A DNA stretch of 64,000 nt, taken from NCBI GenBank assembly GCA_035652075.1, contig DASREL010000116.1, positions 1-64,000 of the forward strand, read 5' to 3'. A program made the position numbers and the translations under genes. The notes below the pieces were generated by a model. That model made no database searches. It saw nothing but the letters and a program-made list of their open reading frames with translations, and had not been told where the DNA came from. Below, piece after piece: positions 17,448 through 24,720 of the stretch (position 1 is the stretch's first letter; each line of letters begins with the position of its first letter). Source of the DNA: Gp6-AA45 sp035652075. GTDB lineage: Bacteria; Acidobacteriota; Vicinamibacteria; Vicinamibacterales; CAVVIG01.

Positions 17448-17933
17448 GTGAAGACGCTCATCTCGGCGGCCGTCTACGCGATCCTGATCGTGACGTTTGG
17501 ATTCCAGATCGCGCGGGTCGAGGGACTCAGCATGGCGCCGACGCTCGAGGATCAGGACCGCCTCGTCGTCAACAAACTCGTCTATCGCATCAGCGATCCG
17601 CGGCGCGGCGACATCGTCATGCTCTATTACCCGCTGAACCCCGACAAATCATTCGTCAAGCGCGTCATCGCCGAAGAAGGTGACACGGTCCGCATCGTCG
17701 ACGGACGTGTCTACGTGAACGATATCCCGTTGAAAGACGACTACGTGCCGTCCGAGTTCCGCAGCCACGACGACTGGGGACCGCAGGTGATTCCCGAAGG
17801 CTATTACTTTGTGATGGGCGATCACCGGAACAACAGTTCGGACAGCCGGCATTGGGGAATGGTGCCGAAGAAATACATCATCGGCAAAGTGCAGCTCCGG
17901 TGGTGGCCCGTTCCGAATGCCCGCGTCTTCTAG
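17448..17933 (+). CDS. lepB: Signal peptidase I
   Basis: A 161-aa protein if started at GTG 17448, the only in-frame ATG/GTG/TTG after the response regulator; AGAGGAG lies 12 nt upstream. It is short at the N terminus, so a CTG start a little upstream, which would keep KEELVAWV, is possible. One membrane anchor (about 4-22) precedes the catalytic serine motif EGLSMAPTL (Ser28) and the general base Lys71 in FVKRVI. The conserved box GYYFVMGDHRNNSSDSR is intact. The enzyme removes Sec/Tat signal peptides on the periplasmic side of the inner membrane. The next gene overlaps by 17 nt. Confidence 0.92.
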   Translation: MKTLISAAVYAILIVTFGFQIARVEGLSMAPTLEDQDRLVVNKLVYRISDPRRGDIVMLYYPLNPDKSFVKRVIAEEGDTVRIVDGRVYVNDIPLKDDYVPSEFRSHDDWGPQVIPEGYYFVMGDHRNNSSDSRHWGMVPKKYIIGKVQLRWWPVPNARVF

Positions 17934-18795
17934 ATACACCGAAGTCTCGCGCGTCCTGACACGCGTCCTCGTCCTCAACCTGGTCGTCGCGCTGGCGAAG
18001 ATCGTGTTTGGATATGCGAGCGGCGCGATCAGCATTCTGTCGGACGGATTTCACTCGCTGACCGACGCGGCGTCCAACGTCGTCGGCCTCGTCGGCGTCC
18101 ACGCCGCTGAGCGTCCACCGGACGCGGACCATCCCTACGGCCATCGGAAGTACGAAACCGTCGCAGCGGCAGCGGTCAATGTGTTTCTGATCCTCGTGGT
18201 CGTCGAGGTGTTGCGGAACGCGTTCAATCACCTGACGGGGCGATCGGCAGGACACGAGATCGGCGTCGGCAGCTTCGTCGTCATGATCGTGACGGTCGCG
18301 ATCAACCTCGGCGTCGTGGCGTACGAGGGACGCGAAGCCGAGCGCCTCGGCAGCGAAGTCCTGCTGGCCGACGCGACGCAGACGCGCGGCGATGTCTGGT
18401 CGTCGGTGACGGTGATCATCGCGCTCATCGGCGCGCGAGCCGGCCTGCCGATTCTCGATCCGATTGGCGCGCTCGTCGTCGCGGCGTTCATCGCCCACGC
18501 GGGTTTCCAGGTCGCGCGCGCGACGACGATGATCCTCAGCGACCGGATCGTGATGGACGAATCGGATCTCGAGCGCGTCGTCATGAGCGTCAGCGGCGTG
18601 CTCGGCTGCCACCAGATCCGCACACGCGGCTCGGTCGATCATGTCTTCCTCGACCTGCACGTGTGGCTGCCGGCGCAGATGCCGTTGAAAGAAGCGCACG
18701 ATATCTCGCACGTCGTCAAGGATCGGCTGATCGCGCGGTATCCGCAGATTGCCGACGCCATCATTCACATCGAACCTCCCCCGCAAGAGCGCTGA
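17917..18795 (+). CDS. Cation diffusion facilitator (CDF) family metal transporter
   Basis: A 292-aa inner-membrane antiporter with about six helices and a C-terminal cytoplasmic ferredoxin-like domain (about 205-292, HVFLDLHVWLP). The first half of the metal site is DGFHSLTD with His46 and Asp50. In the second half, ADATQTRGDVWSS, the usual HxxxD reads Q155xxxD159, so one typical metal ligand is a glutamine. A DHPYGHRKYE loop follows helix 2. Zn, Mn or Fe export is possible; the altered site argues against a firm call. The start overlaps lepB, so both are probably co-translated. Confidence 0.9.
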   Translation: MPASSRYTEVSRVLTRVLVLNLVVALAKIVFGYASGAISILSDGFHSLTDAASNVVGLVGVHAAERPPDADHPYGHRKYETVAAAAVNVFLILVVVEVLRNAFNHLTGRSAGHEIGVGSFVVMIVTVAINLGVVAYEGREAERLGSEVLLADATQTRGDVWSSVTVIIALIGARAGLPILDPIGALVVAAFIAHAGFQVARATTMILSDRIVMDESDLERVVMSVSGVLGCHQIRTRGSVDHVFLDLHVWLPAQMPLKEAHDISHVVKDRLIARYPQIADAIIHIEPPPQER

Positions 18796-18828
18796 GATTT
18801 CAGATTGCAGACGGAAGATTTCAGATTG
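18795..18828. repeat. Duplicated TTTCAGATTG word
   Basis: GATTTCAGATTG occurs twice, 21 nt apart, between the CDF gene and the RibD-C gene. The second copy ends 4 nt before GTG 18832. Confidence 0.5.
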
Positions 18829-18831
18829 TTC

Positions 18832-19650
18832 GTGCAGCGCAGAGAAGCGGAAGCGGCGCGCGCGTCGATCTTCCCGCTGCAGACCGAGGTCGACGAGCGG
18901 CCCGAGCACGCGATCGCGATCGGCAACACGTGGACCCGCCGTTTGTTCGACGGCGATTTCTACGTCTCGGCTCCGCACGGGCCGCGGCCATCGACCTCGC
19001 TCGTGTTCGTGCAGTCCAGGGACGGCAATACCGGCGCGGCGAATCCGTCCACGCTCGGCGGCGGCGCCGCCGACAAGCATCTGATCTACGAGGGCCTGTC
19101 GCGCGTCGCAGCCGATGCCGTGATGGCCGGCGCGCAGACGATCCGCGGCGGCAAGATCGTCCTCTCGGTCTGGCATCCGGAGCTGGTGCGGCTTCGGACA
19201 TCGCTCGGGTTGCCTCGTCACCCGACCCAGGTGATCGCGACCCTTCGCGGCCTGCCCTTCGACGAGTCGCTGATCCTGAACGTGCCGGAAATCACGGTCG
19301 TGCTGATCACGATTCCGAGTTGGATCGCGCTCATGGCGCACGAGCTCGAGAGGCGGCCGTGGATCACCGCGATCGCGATGGAGACACCGCACGATCTCGA
19401 CGGCGCGCTGCGACAGCTTCGCGCGATGGGCATCGCGCGGATCTCGTGCATCGGCGGTCGCACGCTCGCGCGTCAGCTGCTTGCGGCCGGACTCGTAGAC
19501 GATCTCTATCTCACGACGACGGGCGTCAACGGCGGCGAACCGAACACCCCGCTGTCACCCGAGCCGATCGCGGGCACCGTCATCGTCCGAAAGCACGGCA
19601 CTGGACCGGACGCCGGCGTCGTGGTGGAACAGATCGCGCTGCGAAGTTAG
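18832..19650 (+). CDS. RibD C-terminal / dihydrofolate-reductase-like reductase
   Basis: About 272 aa from GTG 18832; a TTG at 18805 lies inside the repeat and is less likely. The fold resembles the RibD reductase domain: VFVQSRDG near the first strand, ADAVMAGAQTIRGG (substrate/NADPH loop), and ISCIGGRTLARQLLAAGLVDDLYLTTTG near 205-232. These enzymes reduce pyrimidine or pterin-type substrates with NADPH. No RibD deaminase half is present and no riboflavin genes are nearby, so a stand-alone reductase of unknown substrate is the safer call. Its TAG stop overlaps the TAA stop of the convergent permease gene. Confidence 0.75.
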   Translation: MQRREAEAARASIFPLQTEVDERPEHAIAIGNTWTRRLFDGDFYVSAPHGPRPSTSLVFVQSRDGNTGAANPSTLGGGAADKHLIYEGLSRVAADAVMAGAQTIRGGKIVLSVWHPELVRLRTSLGLPRHPTQVIATLRGLPFDESLILNVPEITVVLITIPSWIALMAHELERRPWITAIAMETPHDLDGALRQLRAMGIARISCIGGRTLARQLLAAGLVDDLYLTTTGVNGGEPNTPLSPEPIAGTVIVRKHGTGPDAGVVVEQIALRS

Positions 19651-22379
19651 TCGGCGCGGAACGCGATCATCGGGGCAAGTGACGCCGCGCGGCGGGCGGG
19701 AACCACGCTCGCAGCGATGGCGCAGACGGCAACCAGCGCGATCGACAGCATCAGGATAGGGACGTTGAACGGCGAGACGCCGAACAATTGACTCTGCAGG
19801 GCTCGCGCGGTCATCAGCGCGAGCGGAATGCCCGCCAGAAGCCCGAGGCACGTCTGCGTCATCGCGCCGCGAACGATGAGCCAAGCAATGTCGCCGCGAG
19901 ACGCACCAAGCGCCATCCTTAGACCGAGTTCGTTCTTGCGCCGCGCCACCCGGTAGGCGGTGACGCCATACAAGCCAATCGCGGCGAGCACGACGGCAAC
20001 GATGCCGAACGCGTCGCTCAAGCGCGCCGTCAGCGTTCGCTGGCTCGTCTTCACCCGAATGAGTTCGCGAAACGTCATCATGCTCTTCGGCGCGAGGTTC
20101 GGATCCACCTCCGCCAGCGCGGTGCGGACGAGCGGCGTCAGCGCGTCGGGGTCGCCGCGGACGAACAGCTCGATCGATCCGACGTAGCGCGACGACTCCT
20201 CGATTTTGTTCAACAGCTCGACCTCGTACCGCATCGTCTGCGTCAGCGGCACGAAGAACATCGGCCGCACGACTTTCGAAGCCTCGTCGTACTTCGCGTC
20301 GGCAACGACGCCGACGATCTCGTAGTCGTTCGAATGGCCGGCGGTGTACTTGCCGAAATGGTGTCCGATCGGATTCGCATTCGCGAAGAAGCGCGAGGCG
20401 AACGCCTCGTTGACCACGGCCACGGCACGCGTGTCCTCGCCGTCGTGATCGTCGATGCTTCGGCCGCGGACGAGCCGGGTCCCGATCGCGTCGAAATAGC
20501 GCGGCCCCACGCGGTTCCACATCACCGAATACGGTCCCTTGCCACCTTCGATGAAAATGCGCGCGCCCCACAGGCTGTCGCTCTCCTGCGCCGTGTATAA
20601 CGACAGGCTTTCGCTGACGACGCCCGGCACACGCGAGAGACGTTCATCCAATCGCTGATACAGCGCGGCGAGACGCGGCTGCGTGTATCCGGCGCTCTGC
20701 GGATCGACGCGGACGATGAGACGCCCATCCTGCTCGAAACCGTACGCCGCGCGATCGAGGTTGCGCAGGCTCTGCGACAGCAGCGCCGCAACGGTGACCA
20801 GGACCAGCGACATGGCCGCCTGCAGCATGACGAGCAGTCGTTGCGACCAGCCGCCGTCGCCGACGACGCGCGTTCCGCTTCGTAGGGCGTCGGCGGGATC
20901 GACACGCGCCGCGCGCCATGCGGGCCCGACGCCGAACAGCAGTCCTGTCACCAGCGATACCGCGAATGTAAACACCAGGACCGGCATCGACAGCGACGTG
21001 TCGATCGGCGCCTGTGGCGTCCCGCGGAATGCGATGACGACGATGGCGCGACTCGCGAGGACGGCGGTGATCAGACCAGCCGCTCCGCCGAACAGAGACA
21101 GCAAGAGGCTCTCGGTCAACTGACGCCGGACGATCTGGACGCGCGACGCGCCCATCGCGACTTCGACCGCCATCGCCGTCCGCGCGGTTGCGCCGCGCAC
21201 CAGCAGCAGGTTCGCAAGGTTCGCACAGGCGATCAACAGCACTGACGCGGACACGGCGAACAGTAGGTACAGTCCCTGTTCGTACACACCCCGCATCGCG
21301 TTGTTACCGCCGCCGCCCGGAACCACGCGGACGACCTGCGCGTCCGCCTTCGCCCGATCCTCGTCGCGATTGACGTGCCCCGGCTCGCGCAGATAGTTGC
21401 GGAGCATGACGGTCAGCTTCGCCTGCGCCGCCGCGGCGGTCGTGTCCGCCCGCAAACGGCCGACCATGTACAACCAACCCGCAACCGGCGACTCGAGGAG
21501 CGTCCCTTCGCGCGTGAACGTCGGTTCGACGGCGAGCGGGAGCCACACGTCAGGCGGACGGCTGTCGAGGCGATCGCCAAAGAACCCTTGCGGCGCCACG
21601 CCGATCAACGTCACCGTCACGCCGCTCATCGTCAGCGACCGACCGATCGCGGACGCATCGAACCCGCCACGGTTCCATGCGGCGTAACTGATGACCGCGA
21701 CGGGATGACCGCCCGCGCGATCGTCGGCTTGATCGAAGAGGCGCCCGGCCAGTGGCGCGACCCCGAGCGTCGAAAAGTAATTGCCCGACACAAACTCGCC
21801 GGCGAACGACTCGGCGGCGCCGGTTCCGTTCTCGCGGCGGACGCTCAGGTCGTGCCGGAGCGTGTCCATCGCGGCGACCTCTTCGAACACGTCCGCGCGA
21901 TCGCGTACGTCGAGATAAAACGGGTACGGGAAGATCGACCAGCTGCCCTGCAGATTTTCGACCGGGCAGCATCGGTACTCGTCACCGAGCTTGAACAGAC
22001 GATCGGCATTGGTCACCGGAAGCGAACGCAGCAAGACCGCGTGGACGAGCGTGAAGATCGCCGTCGTGGCACCGATGCCGATGGCGAGCGTGACGAGGGC
22101 GGTGGCCGTGAACCCGGGCGCCCGGCGGAGATGACGAAGCGCGAGCCTGACGTCGCGGAACCATCCGGTCGCCGACGGCAGCGCGATGTGCCGGGCGCGC
22201 CGGCGCTGCGCAAGTTCCGGGAACGACGCCGAGTTCAAGACCGCGAGCGCGCGATCGTATCCAGCCGACGCTTCTTCTTCGGCGAGATGTTCCGCCAGTT
22301 CGTTGAGGACATCGAGCGATAGCTCGCGCGCCGATCGTTCAGCGATCCGATCGCGCCAGTACGGCAGACGATCAGGCAT
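19647..22379 (-). CDS. Duplicated orphan ABC permease (ADOP, FtsX/MacB type)
   Basis: A 910-aa protein. Residues 1-60 form a cytoplasmic helical region (LNELAEHLAEEEASAGYDRAL) followed by RDVRLALRHLRRAPGFT and a first helix; then a MacB-type periplasmic domain, three helices near 385-480, a second periplasmic domain and three C-terminal helices (FGIVAVVLAAIGLYGV). This layout is the Acidobacteria ADOP family; no ATPase gene is adjacent. The start ATG 22379 overlaps the stop of the PadR gene, so translation is coupled and PadR is its likely repressor. The exported substrate is unknown; a lipid or antibiotic role is often suggested for the family. Confidence 0.9.
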   Translation of the reverse strand: MPDRLPYWRDRIAERSARELSLDVLNELAEHLAEEEASAGYDRALAVLNSASFPELAQRRRARHIALPSATGWFRDVRLALRHLRRAPGFTATALVTLAIGIGATTAIFTLVHAVLLRSLPVTNADRLFKLGDEYRCCPVENLQGSWSIFPYPFYLDVRDRADVFEEVAAMDTLRHDLSVRRENGTGAAESFAGEFVSGNYFSTLGVAPLAGRLFDQADDRAGGHPVAVISYAAWNRGGFDASAIGRSLTMSGVTVTLIGVAPQGFFGDRLDSRPPDVWLPLAVEPTFTREGTLLESPVAGWLYMVGRLRADTTAAAAQAKLTVMLRNYLREPGHVNRDEDRAKADAQVVRVVPGGGGNNAMRGVYEQGLYLLFAVSASVLLIACANLANLLLVRGATARTAMAVEVAMGASRVQIVRRQLTESLLLSLFGGAAGLITAVLASRAIVVIAFRGTPQAPIDTSLSMPVLVFTFAVSLVTGLLFGVGPAWRAARVDPADALRSGTRVVGDGGWSQRLLVMLQAAMSLVLVTVAALLSQSLRNLDRAAYGFEQDGRLIVRVDPQSAGYTQPRLAALYQRLDERLSRVPGVVSESLSLYTAQESDSLWGARIFIEGGKGPYSVMWNRVGPRYFDAIGTRLVRGRSIDDHDGEDTRAVAVVNEAFASRFFANANPIGHHFGKYTAGHSNDYEIVGVVADAKYDEASKVVRPMFFVPLTQTMRYEVELLNKIEESSRYVGSIELFVRGDPDALTPLVRTALAEVDPNLAPKSMMTFRELIRVKTSQRTLTARLSDAFGIVAVVLAAIGLYGVTAYRVARRKNELGLRMALGASRGDIAWLIVRGAMTQTCLGLLAGIPLALMTARALQSQLFGVSPFNVPILMLSIALVAVCAIAASVVPARRAASLAPMIAFRAD

Positions 22380-22716
22380 AGCGCACCCCGGCGAGATCGC
22401 CGATGAGCGCGAAGAACTGCTGCCACTCACGACGCTGCGTCGCGAGCACCTCTTTCCCGCGCGCGGTGATCGTGTAATACCGCCGGCGCCGCTGCCCCGG
22501 CTTCTCGACCCAGCGACCGTGGATCCACTTCCGTTCTTCGAGTTTGTAGAGGGTGGCGTAGAGGGAGGCGAAGTTGAACGTCAGCGCGCCGCCGGATCGC
22601 TCGTCAATCAGCTTCGTCAGCTCGTACCCGTGAAGCGACTGCTGGTCGAGCAGCGCGAGGACGACGAGTTCCGCGGTCCCCTTCTTCGCTTCGCGGATCG
22701 CGCCGGAAAATTCCAT
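22372..22716 (-). CDS. PadR-family transcriptional regulator
   Basis: A 114-aa winged-helix protein from ATG 22716 (MEFSGAIREAKKG). The typical PadR start KKGTAELVVLALLDQQSLHGYEL, the wing region LYATLYKLEERKWI and the Tyr-rich YYTITARGKEVL are intact, followed by a C-terminal dimerisation helix. It would repress its own operon and respond to a small molecule. The gene for the ADOP permease begins within its last codons. A near-perfect palindrome covers 22727-22747, 10 nt upstream of the start, and is the probable operator. Confidence 0.92.
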   Translation of the reverse strand: MEFSGAIREAKKGTAELVVLALLDQQSLHGYELTKLIDERSGGALTFNFASLYATLYKLEERKWIHGRWVEKPGQRRRRYYTITARGKEVLATQRREWQQFFALIGDLAGVRYA

Positions 22717-22726
22717 ACCGGCGACT

Positions 22727-22747
22727 ATATTCTGGAGTCCGGAATAT
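22727..22747. promoter_or_regulatory. Palindromic operator candidate for the PadR regulator
   Basis: ATATTCTGGA, a single G, then TCCGGAATAT: two 10-base arms with one mismatch around a 1-nt centre. It sits just upstream of padR ATG 22716 where an autorepressor would block transcription. Size and symmetry fit PadR dimers; binding is inferred. Confidence 0.55.
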
Positions 22748-22768
22748 CGCAACCACGGAATTCTGTGG

Positions 22769-23533
22769 TTACGGCTTCTTCACAACCTTGATCTCGAACA
22801 CCTTGGGCCACAGTTTGCCTGTGACGAACAGGCGATCGTGTTCGGCGTCGTACGCGATGCCGTTGAGGACGTCGGTGTTGGCGCGTTCGGTCGCGGTGAG
22901 CAGGCCGCGGAGATCGATGTAGGCGGTCACGCGCCCTGTGTCGGGCGCGATGCGTGCGACGTAGTCGGTCTGCCAGACGTTCGCAAAGATCTCACCCTTC
23001 ACGTACTCGAGTTCGTTGAGATTGCGCAGCGGCGCGCCGGCCGCGGTGACCTTGATGCGTCGTTTCTCGACGAACGTCACCGGATCCAGGATCCGCAGTT
23101 CGTTGCTGCCGTCGCTCATGATCAGATTCGTGCCGTCGCTCGTCAGCCCCCACCCTTCGCCGGGATACGAGAACTGTTTCTTCGGTTGAAAGGTCGTCTT
23201 GTCGTAGACGAACGCGATGTGCGTCTGCCACGTCAGCTCGATCAGATCGTTCTTGAAAACGGTGATGCCCTCGCCGAAATGCTCGGCGGATACTGGCCGC
23301 TGCTGCAGCACCTTTCCGCTCTCGATTGCGACTTTGCGGATCGACGACTTGCCGTTCAAGCCAGTGCCCTCGTAGAAGACACCGTCGACGTATTGCAGCC
23401 CTTGCGTGAACGCATTCGGGTCGTGCGGATACGTGCGCACGATCTGATAGGTGTAGAGCGGCAGGTTGCCGCTCGTCGGCGCTTGGCCGGCGAGAAACGC
23501 GGCGGCGGCGATCGACATGGCGAGGATCCTCAT
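22769..23533 (-). CDS. Secreted glutaminyl-peptide cyclotransferase (glutamine cyclotransferase family)
   Basis: A 254-aa protein with a signal peptide (1-16, ending FLAGQ). The mature part is the five-bladed propeller type of glutaminyl cyclase known from plants and bacteria: HDPNAFTQGLQY, YEGTGLNGKSSIRKV, GEGITVF, LTWQ, YPGEGWGLTSDG and LNELEYVKGEIFANVWQTD are hallmark strands. It converts N-terminal Gln of secreted proteins into pyroglutamate. The start ATG 23533 overlaps the stop of moaC by 4 nt, an operon-like link without an obvious functional reason. Confidence 0.9.
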   Translation of the reverse strand: MRILAMSIAAAAFLAGQAPTSGNLPLYTYQIVRTYPHDPNAFTQGLQYVDGVFYEGTGLNGKSSIRKVAIESGKVLQQRPVSAEHFGEGITVFKNDLIELTWQTHIAFVYDKTTFQPKKQFSYPGEGWGLTSDGTNLIMSDGSNELRILDPVTFVEKRRIKVTAAGAPLRNLNELEYVKGEIFANVWQTDYVARIAPDTGRVTAYIDLRGLLTATERANTDVLNGIAYDAEHDRLFVTGKLWPKVFEIKVVKKP

Positions 23534-24009
23534 CGTCCCCGATTGTACGTGCCCAACCGGCCGCCCGACTTGAACTGCAGCGCGATATCGCCGATGACCA
23601 TCGCCTTGTCGACCGCCTTGACCATGTCGTAGATCGTCAGCGCCGCGACGGCGACCGCCGTCAGCGCCTCCATCTCGACGCCGGTCTGCGCCGTGGTCTT
23701 CACGCGCGCTTCAATCGTGTAGCCGCGCGCGGTGGGCGTCAGGTCGACGTTGACGCTCGACAGCGGCAGCGGATGGCAGAGCGGGATCAGCGCGGACGTT
23801 TGCTTGGCGGCGAGGATGCCGGCGAGCCGCGCCGTCTGCAGCGGATCGCCTTTCTTGATCTTGCCGGATCGAATCAAGCGCCGCGCCTCGCGCGACATCG
23901 CGATCGATCCGCGCGCGATCGCTTCGCGCGTGGTGACCGGCTTGTCGCCGACATCGACCATCTTGACGCGGCCGCGCGCGTCGACGTGCGTCAGCTTACG
24001 CGTCGCCAT
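23530..24009 (-). CDS. moaC: Cyclic pyranopterin monophosphate synthase MoaC
   Basis: A 159-aa protein in the molybdenum cofactor pathway, acting after MoaA to form cyclic pyranopterin monophosphate. Family motifs present are MVDVGDKPVT, GDPLQTARLAGILAAKQTS, IPLCHPLPL and GVEMEALTAVAVAALTIYDM(V)KA, with the final active-site lysine intact. The length is normal. The start overlaps the end of rex by 14 nt and the stop overlaps the start of the cyclotransferase gene. No other moa gene is in the window. Confidence 0.95.
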   Translation of the reverse strand: MATRKLTHVDARGRVKMVDVGDKPVTTREAIARGSIAMSREARRLIRSGKIKKGDPLQTARLAGILAAKQTSALIPLCHPLPLSSVNVDLTPTARGYTIEARVKTTAQTGVEMEALTAVAVAALTIYDMVKAVDKAMVIGDIALQFKSGGRLGTYNRGR

Positions 24010-24679
24010 TTTGCGCGAGGAAGAACGACAGGCTCTCGAGCGAGACCGTCAAATCGACGCTCTTCAGCTTCACATCGTCGGGCACTTGCAACGCGCCGGG
24101 CGAGAAGTTCAACACCGCTTTGATGCCGGCGGCGACGACCTGGTTCAGCACCGGCTGCGCCGCCTGCGCCGGTACGGCGATGACCGCGATCCGGATCCCT
24201 TCCTTGCGCGCGACCTTCTTCAAGTCGTGGATGTCGTAGATGGTGACGCCGCTGCGCGACTGCTGGCCGACCTTCTCGCGCTGGCTGTCGAACAGCGCGG
24301 CGATGTCGAAGCCCTCCTGCGCGAAGCCGGGATAGTCGGCAAGCGCGAGCCCGAGGTTGCCGGCGCCCATGATGGCGACACGCAGTTTGCGATCGAGGCC
24401 GAGGATCTGCCGAATGTGGCGTTTCAGGTCGCGGACGTAATACCCGACGCCGCGCACGCCGAACTCGCCGAAGTACGCGAGGTCTTTGCGGATTTGCGCC
24501 GCGTTCAGATGGAACTGCTCGGCCAGCGCCTGCGAAGAAATCGTCCGCACGCCGGCATATTCGAGCGCGTTCAGACACCGGAGATAGACCGAAAGGCGAT
24601 TGGTGGTGAGTTCGGAAACCTGATCGGTTGCCTGTTTCCCCGCGGCCGCCTTGGCCGTCCCTTTGTTCGATGCTTTCAC
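23996..24679 (-). CDS. rex: Redox-sensing transcriptional repressor Rex
   Basis: A 227-aa protein starting at GTG 24679. Residues about 22-90 form the winged helix (RLSVYLRCLNAL, ISSQALAEQFHLNAAQIRKDLAYFGEFG). The NAD(H)-binding Rossmann domain has GAGNLG at 105-110 and DSQREKVGQ. Rex dimers release DNA when NADH rises and so control respiratory and fermentative genes. It has a 15-residue Lys/Ala-rich extension before the usual N terminus. The gene is divergent from the OPT transporter with only about 41 nt between starts. Confidence 0.95.
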   Translation of the reverse strand: MKASNKGTAKAAAGKQATDQVSELTTNRLSVYLRCLNALEYAGVRTISSQALAEQFHLNAAQIRKDLAYFGEFGVRGVGYYVRDLKRHIRQILGLDRKLRVAIMGAGNLGLALADYPGFAQEGFDIAALFDSQREKVGQQSRSGVTIYDIHDLKKVARKEGIRIAVIAVPAQAAQPVLNQVVAAGIKAVLNFSPGALQVPDDVKLKSVDLTVSLESLSFFLAQNGDA

Positions 24680-24705
24680 AAGGAGGAGGTGATTCTAGCA
24701 AATGC

Positions 24706-24711
24706 TAATAT
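24706..24711 (+). promoter_or_regulatory. Possible -10 element for the OPT transporter gene
   Basis: TAATAT lies 10 nt before ATG 24721, and no ribosome site is visible, so the transcript may be nearly leaderless. On the other strand TAGAAT about 10 nt upstream of the rex GTG could serve rex. Confidence 0.3.
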
Positions 24712-24720
24712 CCGGCTCCT

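Noticed and set aside
24661..24685. Rex operator overlapping the rex start
   Set aside because: TTTCACAA matches one half-site, but the other half (TTGTTCGA) is too different from TTGTGAA to call.
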